Assembly: GCA_027625915.1 (NCBI GenBank)
Contig: JANTQA010000047.1
Location: forward strand, 1,612,001-1,676,000
DNA: 64,000 nucleotides
Direction: 5' to 3'
Source of the DNA: Anaeramoeba flamelloides
Taxonomy: Eukaryota; Metamonada; Anaeramoebidae
This document shows, one piece after another, positions 1-12,711 of the stretch (within the stretch, counting starts at the first letter, position 1; every line of letters starts with the position of its first letter). Under the pieces are notes generated by a model, which had not been told where the DNA came from, ran no database searches, and worked only from the letters and a program-made list of their open reading frames with translations. A program made the position numbers and the translations under genes.

Positions 1-1364
1 TTTTCAAGAAAATCGAATGAATATTATTACAAATGCCAAAAAGACTTGGAAAAAGTTTGATTGTATATTCTGATTTCTGTAACATTCCTCTTAACCATAA
101 AATTATCTCTGGACGAACATTGCAAAATTTTTTTCGTCTTTTTCATAGAATTTAATTTTATACTTTTCAAGAATTATTTTTAAAAAAAAAAATTGTGTAA
201 AAGATTTTTTAATAGAAAACCTTTTTTGATTTACAAACAAATACCCCCATGTAATATAAATAAGAAAAACAAAAGTATTTTGTTTATTTTTGTAGAGATA
301 TAATAAGTTTCATTCTTCTTCAAGTAGAGTTTTGATTTAACTACTGGGAAAAAAGACAATCCCAAAAATTTTACATGTTAATTAAAATAATATGGAATTA
401 GTGTCATTTTAGATCCGTTGATAATGAAAGTTGGTTGTTCTTGGATGTAAACAAATACAAGTGCTAAATGGTTCATCTGGCTCTAAACAATCTATTATAA
501 ATTTTATTGAACAATAAATTATTCAATTATTTACTAATGATCACTAATGCAATACCATGAAATTTTTTCGAGTTTTTTTTTAAATTCTTTTTCCCAAATC
601 TACAAATAGAAACTCAAAATACAGTATTCTGGTATTTAATAATTTAGATTTAGAACTTCCAAAGGTAACTATTTTAATAATTTTTTAAATTTCAAAGATT
701 AACTCAATAATCATCAACATAAAAGTACAAAGACTGGCGAGTTTTGTTTGCTTTTGATAAAGATACTTGTAGCATCAATATATTTGCATGATTTGAGAAA
801 TAATTTGTAAAAAAACTTTATTTGTTATTTATTTAATTTTTAAAAAAACGAATTTTTTAGCAACTAATCTACATCTCGCCACAAATTTAAGAAAGATATT
901 TTGTGACATTGTAGTCTGAATATTGATAATTCAACCTCTAAATTTATGGCGAAATGCAGATTTTATTCGGAAATTTTTGAGTTTTTTACAAATATAAGGA
1001 TCATTTTTCATTGATAAGATCAACAAATATTACTACTTGACTAATCGATTTTTTTAGAGACATTTGAGCCATGTATTACGACTAATGTGATAGACCTTCA
1101 ATAACAACACACTTTAAGTTTTAGAGTTCTCCTTGGTAGACGCTAATTCCCTTAAGAATTCGCTGAAAAATTTTCTTTAAATCTACCAAAAATTTTGCAT
1201 TTTTTTTTTTTCCACTTACAAATTTCAAAAGTTTGGCACAATTTTGTAATGAATGATCAAAATAACATAAAAAGTAGAATATTCTTTATAAAAAACAGTA
1301 ATAAAATAAATTATTATTTGCTTTAAATAAAAATCTAAAAGAGGTAATTTAATCCAACACAAGA
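1..1364. other. intergenic AT-rich stretch, no gene seen
   Basis: No open frame of coding character, no inverted ends and no match to the repeats found elsewhere in the window. It holds only A/T runs. It is the 3' flank of the BCCIP gene, so it should contain that gene's polyadenylation region, but I cannot place a specific signal. Confidence 0.5.
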
Positions 1365-2761
1365 TTAATTTAAATTAAATAAAGAATTAAGATTTGTTCT
1401 CATTTTGTCAATTCTTTTCATGGGAATTAACATACAGATTTTTTTTTCGATATATGGCGAAATATGGAACTCTTTTGATTCTATTTCTTTTTCTGGTAAC
1501 CAAAAGGAACTCATTTCTGATTGTTCCATCAGGAATTCGTCTTCAATTTTTGGCCATTGCACTTCTAGATTTTTTTTTTCATTTTCTATTTCATTTTTAC
1601 TTTCAACAGTCACAAAGCATCGTGTAAGGTTTAAAATGTAATCAAATTTAAACGAATTTTGTAATTCTTTTGTTGGCTATTTTTGAAAAATGGAATGGTT
1701 TGGTTTTTTTGTTTTTGTTTTATTTTTAGGAGAAAGAAAGAAAATTTGAATATTACGTAATTAATCAAAATTAATTGTTTAAAAAAAAAAAAGTAAAACA
1801 GATTTTCGGCTTGGGATTGTTGCTAATTAATTAACACACTTCCTTTGTTGTTTTGTAAAACCACCATTTCTTGAACTTCAGGTAGAGGGTATTCGAGTTC
1901 TGTTGTTATTACATTAATTTTTTTTTTTCTTTCAGATCCAAAGAAAAGGTAGATATTCAGGTTGAAAAATAATCGTGTTTGAAAATTAGAGAAATTCTTG
2001 TGATTATTCAAAACACTTGCATGAAGAAATTATAACAATTAACAAAAAAAAAAAAAAAAAAAAAAAAGACTACAATTCTGAATAGGTGAGAGTCTTTTAA
2101 CAAGAAGGTACCTTTTTCCTTTGAAGTGGTTTCATACAAAGAAAAAAAAAGAAAAAAGAAAACAAAAATTGAAAAATAGAAAAGTAAAAGAGAAATAACA
2201 AACCTCATCTTCGGTCGCCCAATTGATTTCATCAAAAATGGCGCGCATGATATGTGGTGCGAGTATATGTGGACAATTAACTAATCTTTCATCTAAAATT
2301 AAACCAACATTCGCTTTTTCATTTTGTAATAATTCGTCAAGTTTCTCTTTGAAGTCTTCATCCAAATTTTTCTCAAGATATTCCAAAATCTGTTCGACGC
2401 ATTTCAACGATCGGTTAGTATTAATGTTAATAACAGAAACAAACCCAATGATATCTTCTTGTTCAATCTTCACAACAGTACCGACACGTGATTGTGAGAC
2501 AATAAAATTTGCAATCCCCTCAAGATCAAACTTGGTTTGTGGTAAATAGTTTGTTAACAATTTTGCTATTTGCTCTTGATCCCCTTGCTTTGGATCAAAG
2601 AATTCAAAATCTACGTTGATTGTCTTTTCAGATTTCTCTGTTGCAAGGATTGGTAACGTGCTTGGTAATTGTTCAAGCATTTCTTCTTCGGTGTCTGTGG
2701 AGTCTGTGTCAGAGTCTTCAAATTCCTTTTGTTTTTCATCAATACGTGATCGCTTCGACAT
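1365..2761 (-). CDS. BCCIP: BCCIP/Bcp1 family protein (two exons)
   Basis: The family comprises nuclear/ribosome-associated proteins; yeast Bcp1 chaperones ribosomal protein uL14 and human BCCIP binds BRCA2 and p21. Coding is complement(1365-1676, 2204-2761), about 289 residues, normal for the family. Exon 1 has an acidic N-terminus, then INVDFEFFDPKQGD (about residues 48-61), VGLILDERLVNCP and DEINWATEDE, all family hallmarks. The 527-bp intron (1677-2203) has a GT donor right after the codons for ATEDE and an AG acceptor at 1677. Joining in phase 0 gives SFKFDYILNLTRCF, matching the conserved FDYYL segment that follows WATEDE. Exon 2 ends with EDEFLMEQSEMSSFWLP and a hydrophobic strand before the stop. 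The start at 2761 is the first Met and gives the expected acidic leader. It is divergent from the pecanex gene. Motifs and splice fit are seen; function is from family knowledge. Confidence 0.93.
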
Positions 2762-3667
2762 CGAAAGTGAGTTGGTTTTTTTTTATTATTTGTTTGAAAG
2801 GGAAATAAGAAAAATCAAAAAAAATGAAAGGTATTTTTCTAGGTTTATCTTGTGAATTCGTTTGATCAAGTTGTTTTTGAACGAGAATTTTTAAAAAAAT
2901 TCAAACTCAATCTTTTGTTGCTTTGGATTTTATTCTCAAGAAGAGTTTTGTTGGAAAATTTTATTTTGGTTTAAAGAAATGTCTTTAAGAAAAGTTTTTC
3001 AATTGCTTTTGAAATTGTTTCAAGACTTTGTTTTGATTTAATAACGTAAGAAAAAAAGTTAGAGAAATTGTTATTTTCGTAAAATTTTGAAAGTTTTTTC
3101 TTTTTTTTTTCTGAGATCTTTAAATGGGATCAAATTTCAGCTTAATAAATGCTTTTTCTTTTCTGAAATTCCTTACATTCACTGTTATTTCATTCAACAG
3201 AAATGTTACAGCAATAAAAAAGAACGAAACTTTAACTAGAGAAAGACAAATAGCAATCTCTTTCTTTGATCTCATTCTCCGTAAAAGAAAAATACCGAAA
3301 AGGAAGTGACAATTTTACCATTTATTCTTCAAATAGCAATCGTTATTTTGGTATTGTTCAAGATCTCCTTTCCTTTATTTTGTCAACTATTTCAATTAAA
3401 TACCAGTAGAGAATATTGAAATTCTAAAAATCATCGAATAACTTTCAGATGAACAAAAAAAGTAAAATATGATTTTGGATTCCAAACAGAAGATAAGATT
3501 CCCAGAAACCCCTTGATCAAATAAAGTTCAAGAAACTACTTTTAAGATAAGAATTCTTTCATTTTATTGAATTTTGGAATTCCAAATATGGCCTCGTAAT
3601 TGCTCTCAAAGCAAACATTTTTCGTTTTTATATTTTTTTTTTTCTAACTCTTTTTTGTGACTATTCC
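2762..3667. promoter_or_regulatory. shared upstream region between divergent BCCIP and pecanex genes
   Basis: A 906-bp gap between two divergent start codons must hold both promoters. It is dominated by T and A tracts. I see no defined motif. A 61-codon open stretch on the plus strand at 3124-3309 has no recognisable domain and is probably chance. Confidence 0.45.
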
Positions 3668-6600
3668 ATGAAAGAATCTTTCAAGATTTTCTTCACGGAA
3701 ACTCTCATTTCTACCCTTACTGGTGGTTATTATTATAATTTGGAAAGTTCTTTGTTCGTGAATGTTTTCCATATTTATTTATGGGCCTTGTTCTTTTTGT
3801 TGCCGCTTACCATAATTTTATTTGTAATTATCCCTTTTTGATTTTTTTTTTTTCCTCTCTGTTTTTTTTGATTTATCAATTCAAATTTTAATAAACAAAT
3901 CTTTTCTCTTATATTTGTTCAATAAAAAGGAATTTTCTCAACTAACCTCAATTCTTGTCTGCTGTGTTCTTATTTTAATGGTGTTTTTATGCTTGAAATT
4001 AATGAATTATTCACTTCATAAAAAAATCGATCAAGCACAAAACCAATCGCCAAACAAGAAAAACCACCAACAGAAGAACAAAAAAAAAGAAACCTTTTCT
4101 GGCTATGCAAAATCAGATTCCACAAACGAGTTAATGAACAAATTTGATGAAGAATCAGATTTGCAGCCTTTTATTAGAAACGGCTTGGAAGACGAATTGG
4201 ATTATTTCTCTGATTCAGGAAGCAGGATTGAACCGATCATCCAAGAAAACAAAAACAGCCAAAAGCCAAACAAAAGATCTACAACACAAACAACTTCATC
4301 GTCTTTTTCAGATCTCGAAATATTTGATCAAAACATAATTCCGAAAAAAACAAAATCAAAAAAGAAAATAAAAGATTCTAAGCTCAATTATTCGCCAATA
4401 GGAAAAAAGAAAAAACTGAACACCAATTCTTTTGTTGGGCTTTCAAGCTATTTAAGCGAAATAATTTCCGAAGATGAACTTCTCAGCCAAGTAAAAAAAT
4501 TATTCTTTCTTTATTTTTTTCATCAAAAATCGATTTGGTTATCCCCAATAACCAGAAAACAAAATGCGATTTACTTCAATTTCAAAAAAAGTACACACAA
4601 CTTTGAAATACACCTTGAGTATCAAAACAAAATTTTGACATAGTCAGTTCGATAGAAAGGCACAAAATTTTGTATAAATTTTAAGGCACAAAAAAATTTC
4701 TAATTAAGGGAGTAGCAACAACATAACAACCACTGGAATTGAAATATGTGATAGTTTATTAAAAATTATATTGGTGCTCTGAAGGACTACATTTTCAGGT
4801 GAAAATACTGAAATAATGTCTAAAATCACCCTGAAAGAGTTTTGTAATCTCAGTCATATTTACACACTGAGAAATTCTTTGTGAAAAAATGTGAAATTTT
4901 CACAATTTTAACAATTTTCACAATTTTTACCCTGTTAGATCATTCAAAATTTTGATTTTTAATATTTTCAAATTTCCATTTCAACTTTTTGAACTCACAG
5001 TAATACCGCTGGCTGTTTAAATATGTTTTACATTTGTATTTTCAAGTTTGAAATGTTCTCAAATTTGAACTTACACTTGAAAATCCCCAAAAGCCATTTT
5101 TTTGCAATTATTTTTTTTATTATTTTCAATTTCCTTTTCATTGAAAAAGAAAGAAAAAAAGTATGAGTGAAAAGGAAAAGATGAAAAAAAATGTTTTTTT
5201 TTTTTTTTTTCCAATTTCTTTAGAATGAAAATTCTTTTTGAGAAGTGAAAGTGAAATAGCACAATAACACAACATTTTCAAGGGGGGGGCACAATCCTTA
5301 AGTTCTAGATTCCCCAAAAATTTTATAAAAAAAAAAATATAAAACTTTTATTTTGCTAATATCAGCAATTAAAATAACAAAAGAGAAAATATTCTTTAAA
5401 AAAAAAATTAATTTTGGAGAAATTTCTTTAATTATTTTTTGAGATATAAGACTAAACCCCCCCACTTTACATTTTCAGATTATATTTAGATAATACTTTG
5501 TAATTATTTGATTATAACCTGATCGGCAAATATTCCCCAAATCTAAATATTCTAGAGATCTCAAAAAATATATTCAATAATTGTTTAAGTTTTTTCAAAA
5601 TTCTATTTTAGAAAAGAGAATTTTGGGTTTTTATTGACATTTATTTGTTTTTTTCTGATCTAAATTTTTATTTAATAGTGTCATACCTTTTAAAAGGAAA
5701 CTTTGCATGAAACTATGTTTAGTACTGTTGAATTCTAATAAATGGTTGAAAATATTTACTTGATTTTCCTTTTTGAAATTATTATGCTCAAACTTTGAAT
5801 AAGGCATTTTATGAAGTCAAGTGTTAAGAAACTCTATAAAATTGGTTGTTGTTCAAAATATTCTTTGTCCTGGATCGTTTGATAAGAAACAGTTCAAAGA
5901 TTTATAAAAATGGAAATTGAACTAAAAAGTTTTTAGAAATTTATTAGTATTTATCAGTATATATATATTTTAAACAATTAATGAATCAAAATTCTTTTAT
6001 TTATCTTTATTTATCTGTGATAAAATATAGTCTGATGAATTAATTCAAAATGAAAAAAATAAAGAAACAAATAAAGAAAATATTAAAAAGTTACAAAGTG
6101 AAGAGGAAGAAGAGGCAGAAAAAGAAGAGGAGGAAGAGGAAGAGGAGGAAGAGGAAGAGGAGGAAGAGGAAGAGGAGGAAGAGGAAATTATAAATAACAC
6201 AAAAGGGTAATTTACACTTTTCTTTTTTCTTTCTTTTTTTTTTTTTTTTTTTTTTTTGAATAAAAAATTGATTATTTAAGAAACAAAAAACCAAAAAATG
6301 AATAATACATAATATCAATACGATCATCTTTTCCTTTTTTTTTGAATTATATTTTTAAATTTATAATCATTATACAAATAATAGACCTGATTCACATTCA
6401 GATTCAGATCAAAAAGCATTGATAAAATTAGATTTGGAATCGTCAATAAATAATGTAAATCATCATAAGAAAAAAAAAAAAAAGCTGTAATTTTTGATAA
6501 TGTTTCATTCTTTTCTTTTTCCTCTTATCTTTTATTATCTCATCTTTTTAGGAATTTGAAAATGAACAAATACTGAAAAACGAAAAAACTTATGATCTAA

Positions 6601-9600
6601 AAACAATTACACGCCCAATTTTGGAATCTTTACTTGATAAAGATTGGAAATCTTCTCAAATTATTTATTCAACAATATTAGCTTTAACGACATCAATTCT
6701 ATTTTGCTATATACAGAATTCATTTTATGGACTTGAAAAATTATTTTTATCGTTTACTGTAGCATCAGGACTATATTCTTTGTTAAAAAGTGTACATCCA
6801 GATTCAAATTCACAATCACCAAATTTAAAGAATGTTAGTTATTCAAGATCATTTTATTTTTCACTTTTTTCGATTTTGATATTACTATTACAATTGTGTA
6901 AGTTAAGATACTTTTCCTACAAGTTTTTTTTACAAAAAGTTTATCTTTGTTTTTGATATTTTTTTATTTTAATTTTTATTTTTATTTTTATTTTTATTTT
7001 TTTTATTATTATCATTTCTATATAAAATTGAATATATTCTTCCAAATAAAATTATCAATTCTATAGCTTTAAATAATATTAAATCCGAAAAAATATTTTC
7101 AATTCTAGATTTAAAAATCGATATGTATGTATTAGTTGAAAATTGTATTATTATTTGTAAATTTTTAATATTGCTTCTTCCAATTATTTTTTTATTTGGA
7201 TTTTTGCCCCAGCCTATCACTTTTATTATTTATTTAGTCGAACAATTTAATATTACAATTATGGGTGGAACGGTAATTTTTTTTTATTTTTATTTTTTTT
7301 TTTTTAGTATTCCAATTTTTTAAACTTTGACGATATTATTAGAGCTGTTTTCAACAAATGAGGAATAAAAGTTTTTAAAAGTAATATCAAATGGGGTTAC
7401 ATACTCTTTTAAGGGAGTAGGTACATTTTACCATTTTGAAAAAATTTTAATTTGTGTAAGCATTACTGAAAAATATTTTTTGAGTGTCATCAGAGATTGA
7501 AACTTTGAAACCAAAACATCATTCGCTGCTCTATTTGTGGAAAGAAAGCGAATCCAAAGTAATTCATAGTTGAATCTTTCATTTTTTCAATTTTTTGTAC
7601 ATTTTTTTTTGATTAAAGTTTTGGTTTTATTAAATTAGGTTTTGAAGAGAGAAATGTGTTTATACGAATAAATGAAATTAATTATAGAATAAACCAAAAA
7701 AATATACCCCAAAAAGGAAGGTGTGTATTAGAAACAATTATTTTCTTTTAGAAGACTCAAACACGAATGATCACCTTTCCACAGAAACTTGTTGAAATCA
7801 AGAATGGAAAAAATAATAATCAATAAAAGTATATTTTCGAAGATTTGTTTTCTTTATCTTCTTTATTTGAATGAATCCAATCAATTTATAACCTTGAATT
7901 TTTGGCACCATTACTATTTATTATTATTTTACAAAACATTTTTTTACAAATCTGTTTTCAAAATTCTTTTTTAAAATAATTTTTATCAAACAAAGCGAAA
8001 ACAAAGGATACTGTTTCAAAAATTAAAATAAAGGTGTTGAATTCTCGGAATCAAAAAACAGTTACAAAAGATTCGATCCAAAGAAAAAGAAAAATTTAGA
8101 AAAAATTTCAATCAGATTCAGAATTATTTTGAGTTTTTCAATTTAATCAAAAATAAATAATTATAAAACCAAAGCAACACTGTCCAATAAATCTTTATTT
8201 CTGAGGAGGAATTCAAAAAATAACCTATTTTCTGACCTCAAACTAGAATTAGATGAATTAAATGAAAATCGGATTTTAAAATCGATTTTGAAAATTCTTC
8301 AGTAATAAAAAGTAATTTATTTCTCAAAAATTTTACAAACAAAAGTATTTCCAAGAAGAATGAAAAATAAAACCAAATAAATAAGAAGTAATTGTATCAA
8401 ATTTTACAGATAAGATCAAGAAATAAATGATTTTTATTTATTTTTTCTTGATCAATTTTTTCATTTTTTTTGATTTCCATTTTTTTGTTAGTATGAAAAT
8501 ATATTCTACTAGGATATCCACCACTCTAGTATTTATTAAAATATCAATGTATTTGGTCAAAGAAATGATTTGAAAAATTCAGTTTCACATAAATAGTGGC
8601 ACTAAAAATTCGAAAAATGTACTTACCCTCTTAAGAAGTTCGGGTGTAACTTTTTAAAACTATTAGTACTCACTTTTTTAAAAAGGTGTTGCAGAAAAAA
8701 ATTTTTTTTTTTTTTTTTTTATTATTTAAGGGAGGAGTTATTAGCCCCTCTTGTGTACCCGAATTCCTAAATTTTTATTTAGGAATCTTATTAAAGACTC
8801 AAAGATAAGTTTATTATCCACTAAGGCTAATAAGCAGTTTGAATCCTTTTTTATAATAATATTAAAAATATTATTATTATTTAATATATTAGATATATTA
8901 ATTTTTTTTAATTCAGATATCAAGATTTTGTGATTATTTTCATAGGCTGAGCAGTTCCATAGAAAATGGTCCAAATCTTCAATGATATCTAAATTATATA
9001 TTTTTTTACATATCTCACAATATTTTGATTTATTTTTATTCATAACATAAGAGTATCTATTTAAATAGTTTGTAAAATTTCTGAGTTTTAAAATTGAAGT
9101 TGAACCCTTCCATTTTAAATATCTTTGTTGTTTATTTATTGTGTTATTTATTTGGATAATTTCTAAATATTTTTGGACTTTTCAGCTTGAGCTATTTTCT
9201 AATTGATTAATTCTGAATTTATCCAATTCAATTTCTAATTCTTTTAAGTTATTTGATTACCAGTTAATATTTTCAAATTCTTTTTCTCTAAAAGGTAGAT
9301 AATTAATTAATTCATCAAAACCAAGAGTTTTTAATTTTTGTATTAATTTAAATCTTCTTTTATATATTGTTATTCTAACAGGATCAATTTTTGCTTCAGT
9401 TTTATAAATTAGCCTGGGAGAGTGTGGGTTAATTAATAAAAATTTTGTAATTTTTTTATTAATCCAAGTATCAATATCTTTAAAATCTGTTTTTGTTAAA
9501 TCAAATATTTCTAACCCATATAATAGTTGACTATGTAATACAGCTTTAAAAAACTGAATTTTTAATCCATTAGAAAAATTTTTTTGTTGTAAGATATTGA

Positions 9601-12600
9601 AAAAAAAAGGAAATTTCTTATCTTGCAATTTCGTGTCTAATCCAAATTCTGTAAAAGAATGTTATTTAATACATTAAATGTTATTAACAAATTATATTAA
9701 AACTGAAAAGATGGATGATTTTAACAATTTATTAGAATTATTTAAAAGTTCATCAAAAATTTTTACTAATTTCTAAAAAATGACCGAAGAAAGGATGTCT
9801 ACTATATTATATTCAACATAGAGTTATCATATAAAGACCACGAAAATATATCAATGTTTAATTTCAAAAAGGTCTTGTGAAAGTTAAATGAGAAAACCAA
9901 AATTTGTTTTTCATTTCTTGGAAACTAAACTCCACTTCAAAAATTGTGACTCACCTGAAATAATAAATTGAAAAAAATATATATATATTCTTTAGTATTC
10001 AAGAACAACTAATTATTAAATCTGATTTGAAATTCACTTTTAAATTATTCTAAACATAAAAAAACCTGATATTTTAAAAATAAAACCAAAAACTAAAAAA
10101 AAGTGAAGTCACAATTTTTTGAAAAAAGCATTACGAATTTTTTATTACTGAACTTTCACTGAAAAAAGTTGAACAAGAAGATTTTTTATGAATAATTAAC
10201 TTCATTTTAAAAGACATTACATCGTCTCAATTTTTTTTAATATTTTTTTGTCTTTTTGCGGATCTTTTTTTTTTCACTTTGATCTTTAAAAAAAAAAAAA
10301 AATCAAAAAATTTTCAAAAAAAAAAAACTCAAAAAAAAGTAAATGTAAAAATAAATTAATGATTGATAATTTAATTACAAACCTTTCTTTCTTTATTTTC
10401 AAAAATTCTTTCTTCCCTTTACATCTCTAAATAAAAATTATTTACAATAGGGATTAGTTTCATTAAAATCAACATGTTTTGTAGTGTTCAAACTTGCGAT
10501 CATCATTTTTATTAGCTACATTTTAGGAATTTATAGTTTTAACAATGAAACACAAACTATTTATCATGCAAAAATATCAATTTTCTGTGGATTTTTAATT
10601 TGTATTAGTTATCTTATTAGTACACTGCATGTGGAACCCAGTCAATTTCAACAATTATTAATTTTAAAAAACAGGCAAGAACAATTGGAAGGAGAAAAAT
10701 ACCATTATTATAATTATAAAAAAATATTTTATATTTTATTAGTTACAATAATTCAATTTATTGTATATTCGGCATTATATTATCTTAAATTATTTCAAAA
10801 CAAAACATTTTTCAAATATTTTATATTTGCAAGTATTATATTGGAATTTTTAATACATTATCTAATACCACAGTTCCGAAAACGATTCCCTTTTAAAATT
10901 TTTTCAAAGGAATTTTTTTCCCCTTTTGCGGTTTATTTTCAAAACAACAAATTAAAATTAAAAAAAAAAACAAAAAAAATTGAAAAATTTACCATCTCAT
11001 TGAAAATTATTGAAAAATTATTGATACACCCAATTATTATATTGTTTTGTTTTTCATTTTCCATCAATGAATGTATTAAATATTTTGGAATACATTTTAG
11101 TATATTATTAAATACGATTATTGTTATTAAATTCCTAAGATCTGGCAATTGTAATTCGAATAATCATTATAAAATTCTATTTCTTTTCTTTTTTTTATTT
11201 AATTATGATTTTAAATTGATTCAAAATATTGAAACAATTAATCTTTTTGCTTCACAATTAATTATTGAAAAATTAATAGAAACTAAATTTAAGGCCAATT
11301 TTATGTTGAATTATTTTTTACCTTGGAATGATGTTAATACAGAGGTTATTAGTTATTTATTAATTATATTTTTCCTTCCAAATTCTGTTATTTTTTTAAT
11401 TTTGTTTATCATTAGTATTATTTTTTCGATTCCAATTTTACCATTTTTAGGTTCGGGTTTCTTTTGGCTAAGTTACCCAAAACCTCTTAAATTTTGGGAA
11501 AACAAAAATAATCAGAAAAAAAATAATTCGAGTATCAAGCAAAATAATAATCTTCAGAATAATCCTTATGCTTATAATAATGATAATCTTAATAATGATA
11601 ATGATAATGAAAATGATAATGAAAATGATGATCATAATGACAATGAAAACAACAATAACAACAACAACAACAACACTAATAATAATAATAATAATAATAA
11701 TAATCATAATAATAACGATAATGAAAATAATAACAATAATGAAAACAACAACAGTAACAACCACATTTTTTCAATCAATGATTCCAATGTAGAAAATTTA
11801 AATAAAATATTGTATCACAATTTAAACGCAATTTTGTCAAAAAAATTATATAATGATTTACAATATGGCAGACTTGGGGATATTAGCCAAGGTGATTTTT
11901 ATTTATTAATCAATGATAGTTATAGTGTCATGCTTCATTTTATTAACATTTCAAATGGATTTTGTATTTACCAATTACGCGGCTTGGAATTTAATGGAAC
12001 TTATTGCCAGGAAAGAGAAATCAATGAAATTAAATCCACATCTGAAAATGGACGTGATAATATTTTATTTTCAAAATTGCCAATTTTATCCTTCAGGTAT
12101 ATGCTTAATCAACGTATTAGAACATGGGAAATAATTAATAGATCATATTCTTTAAAAAGTTATAATTTTATTCAAACAAAAATTAATACTATCTTGGGAT
12201 CATTTGAACAAAAAAAAATCTTTTTGTCCATATTTATTTATTGCTCCATTTACTATTTTTTAAGATATCATGATGTGAACGATTTATCAGTAAACAAAAA
12301 GATTCTTAAAAAAATGGAAAAATATTTTCAAACAGATTATACCGAACAAAATGAAAAAATATTCAGTCCCAATATCGATCAAGATTTTGATTTGGAAAAA
12401 GGTGGTATTTCTTTTAATTCCTTTAACTCAATTTATAAAAATTTCATATTATTGAATTTGAGTAATTTAGAATTCATCGGAAAAGCAAACAAGAACAACA
12501 CACACACACAAGAAAAATATATTAAATCTTTTTGCTTCGAATTAAGTATTATTGTAAGAAAAATCTTTGCGAATACCAGTTTTAGTTACAATGGAAAAAA

Positions 12601-12670
12601 ATATGATGAATTCTTAGATAGATTTTATTCATTTTTTAGTAAACAAACCTTTTTCAATAACAATAATAGC

Positions 12671-12711
<41 letters not shown>

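Larger units (their letters stand above)
4491..6030 (+). other. pecanex intron 2 (1.5 kb, repeat-bearing)
   Basis: The donor is GTAAAA after codons for LLSQ and the acceptor is ATATAG before codons for SDELIQ, phase 0. The intron holds a degenerate half of the palindromic MITE near 4636 and a dispersed repeat at 5745-5965. A run of seven G at 5282 and seven C at 5458 stand out from the AT background. No coding exon was recognised inside, but the acidic linker on either side is too unconserved to exclude one. Confidence 0.6.
7273..10450 (+). other. pecanex intron 6 (3.2 kb) carrying two transposons
   Basis: The donor GTAATT follows codons for MGGT and the acceptor CAATAG precedes codons for GLVSLKS, phase 0. 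Both flanks match contiguous pecanex sequence, so this is one large intron rather than two genes. It holds a TTAA-flanked element (7409-8634), an antisense LINE 3' end (8697-9655) and a foldback repeat near 9926-10310. Confidence 0.88.

Noticed and set aside
1823-2235. Minus-strand open stretches inside the BCCIP intron as separate small genes or an extra exon
   Set aside because: They do not match the missing BCCIP segment, whereas the join 2204/1676 restores FDY...L in phase.
3124-3309. 61-codon plus-strand frame upstream of pecanex
   Set aside because: No domain, low complexity, lies in a divergent promoter region; length expected by chance.
6969-7220. Minus-strand 83-codon frame
   Set aside because: It is the shadow of pecanex exon 6 on the other strand.
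11468-11792. Ile/Val-rich and Thr/Ile-rich frames over the Asn-coding repeat
   Set aside because: Off-frame and reverse readings of AAT/AAC codons in pecanex.
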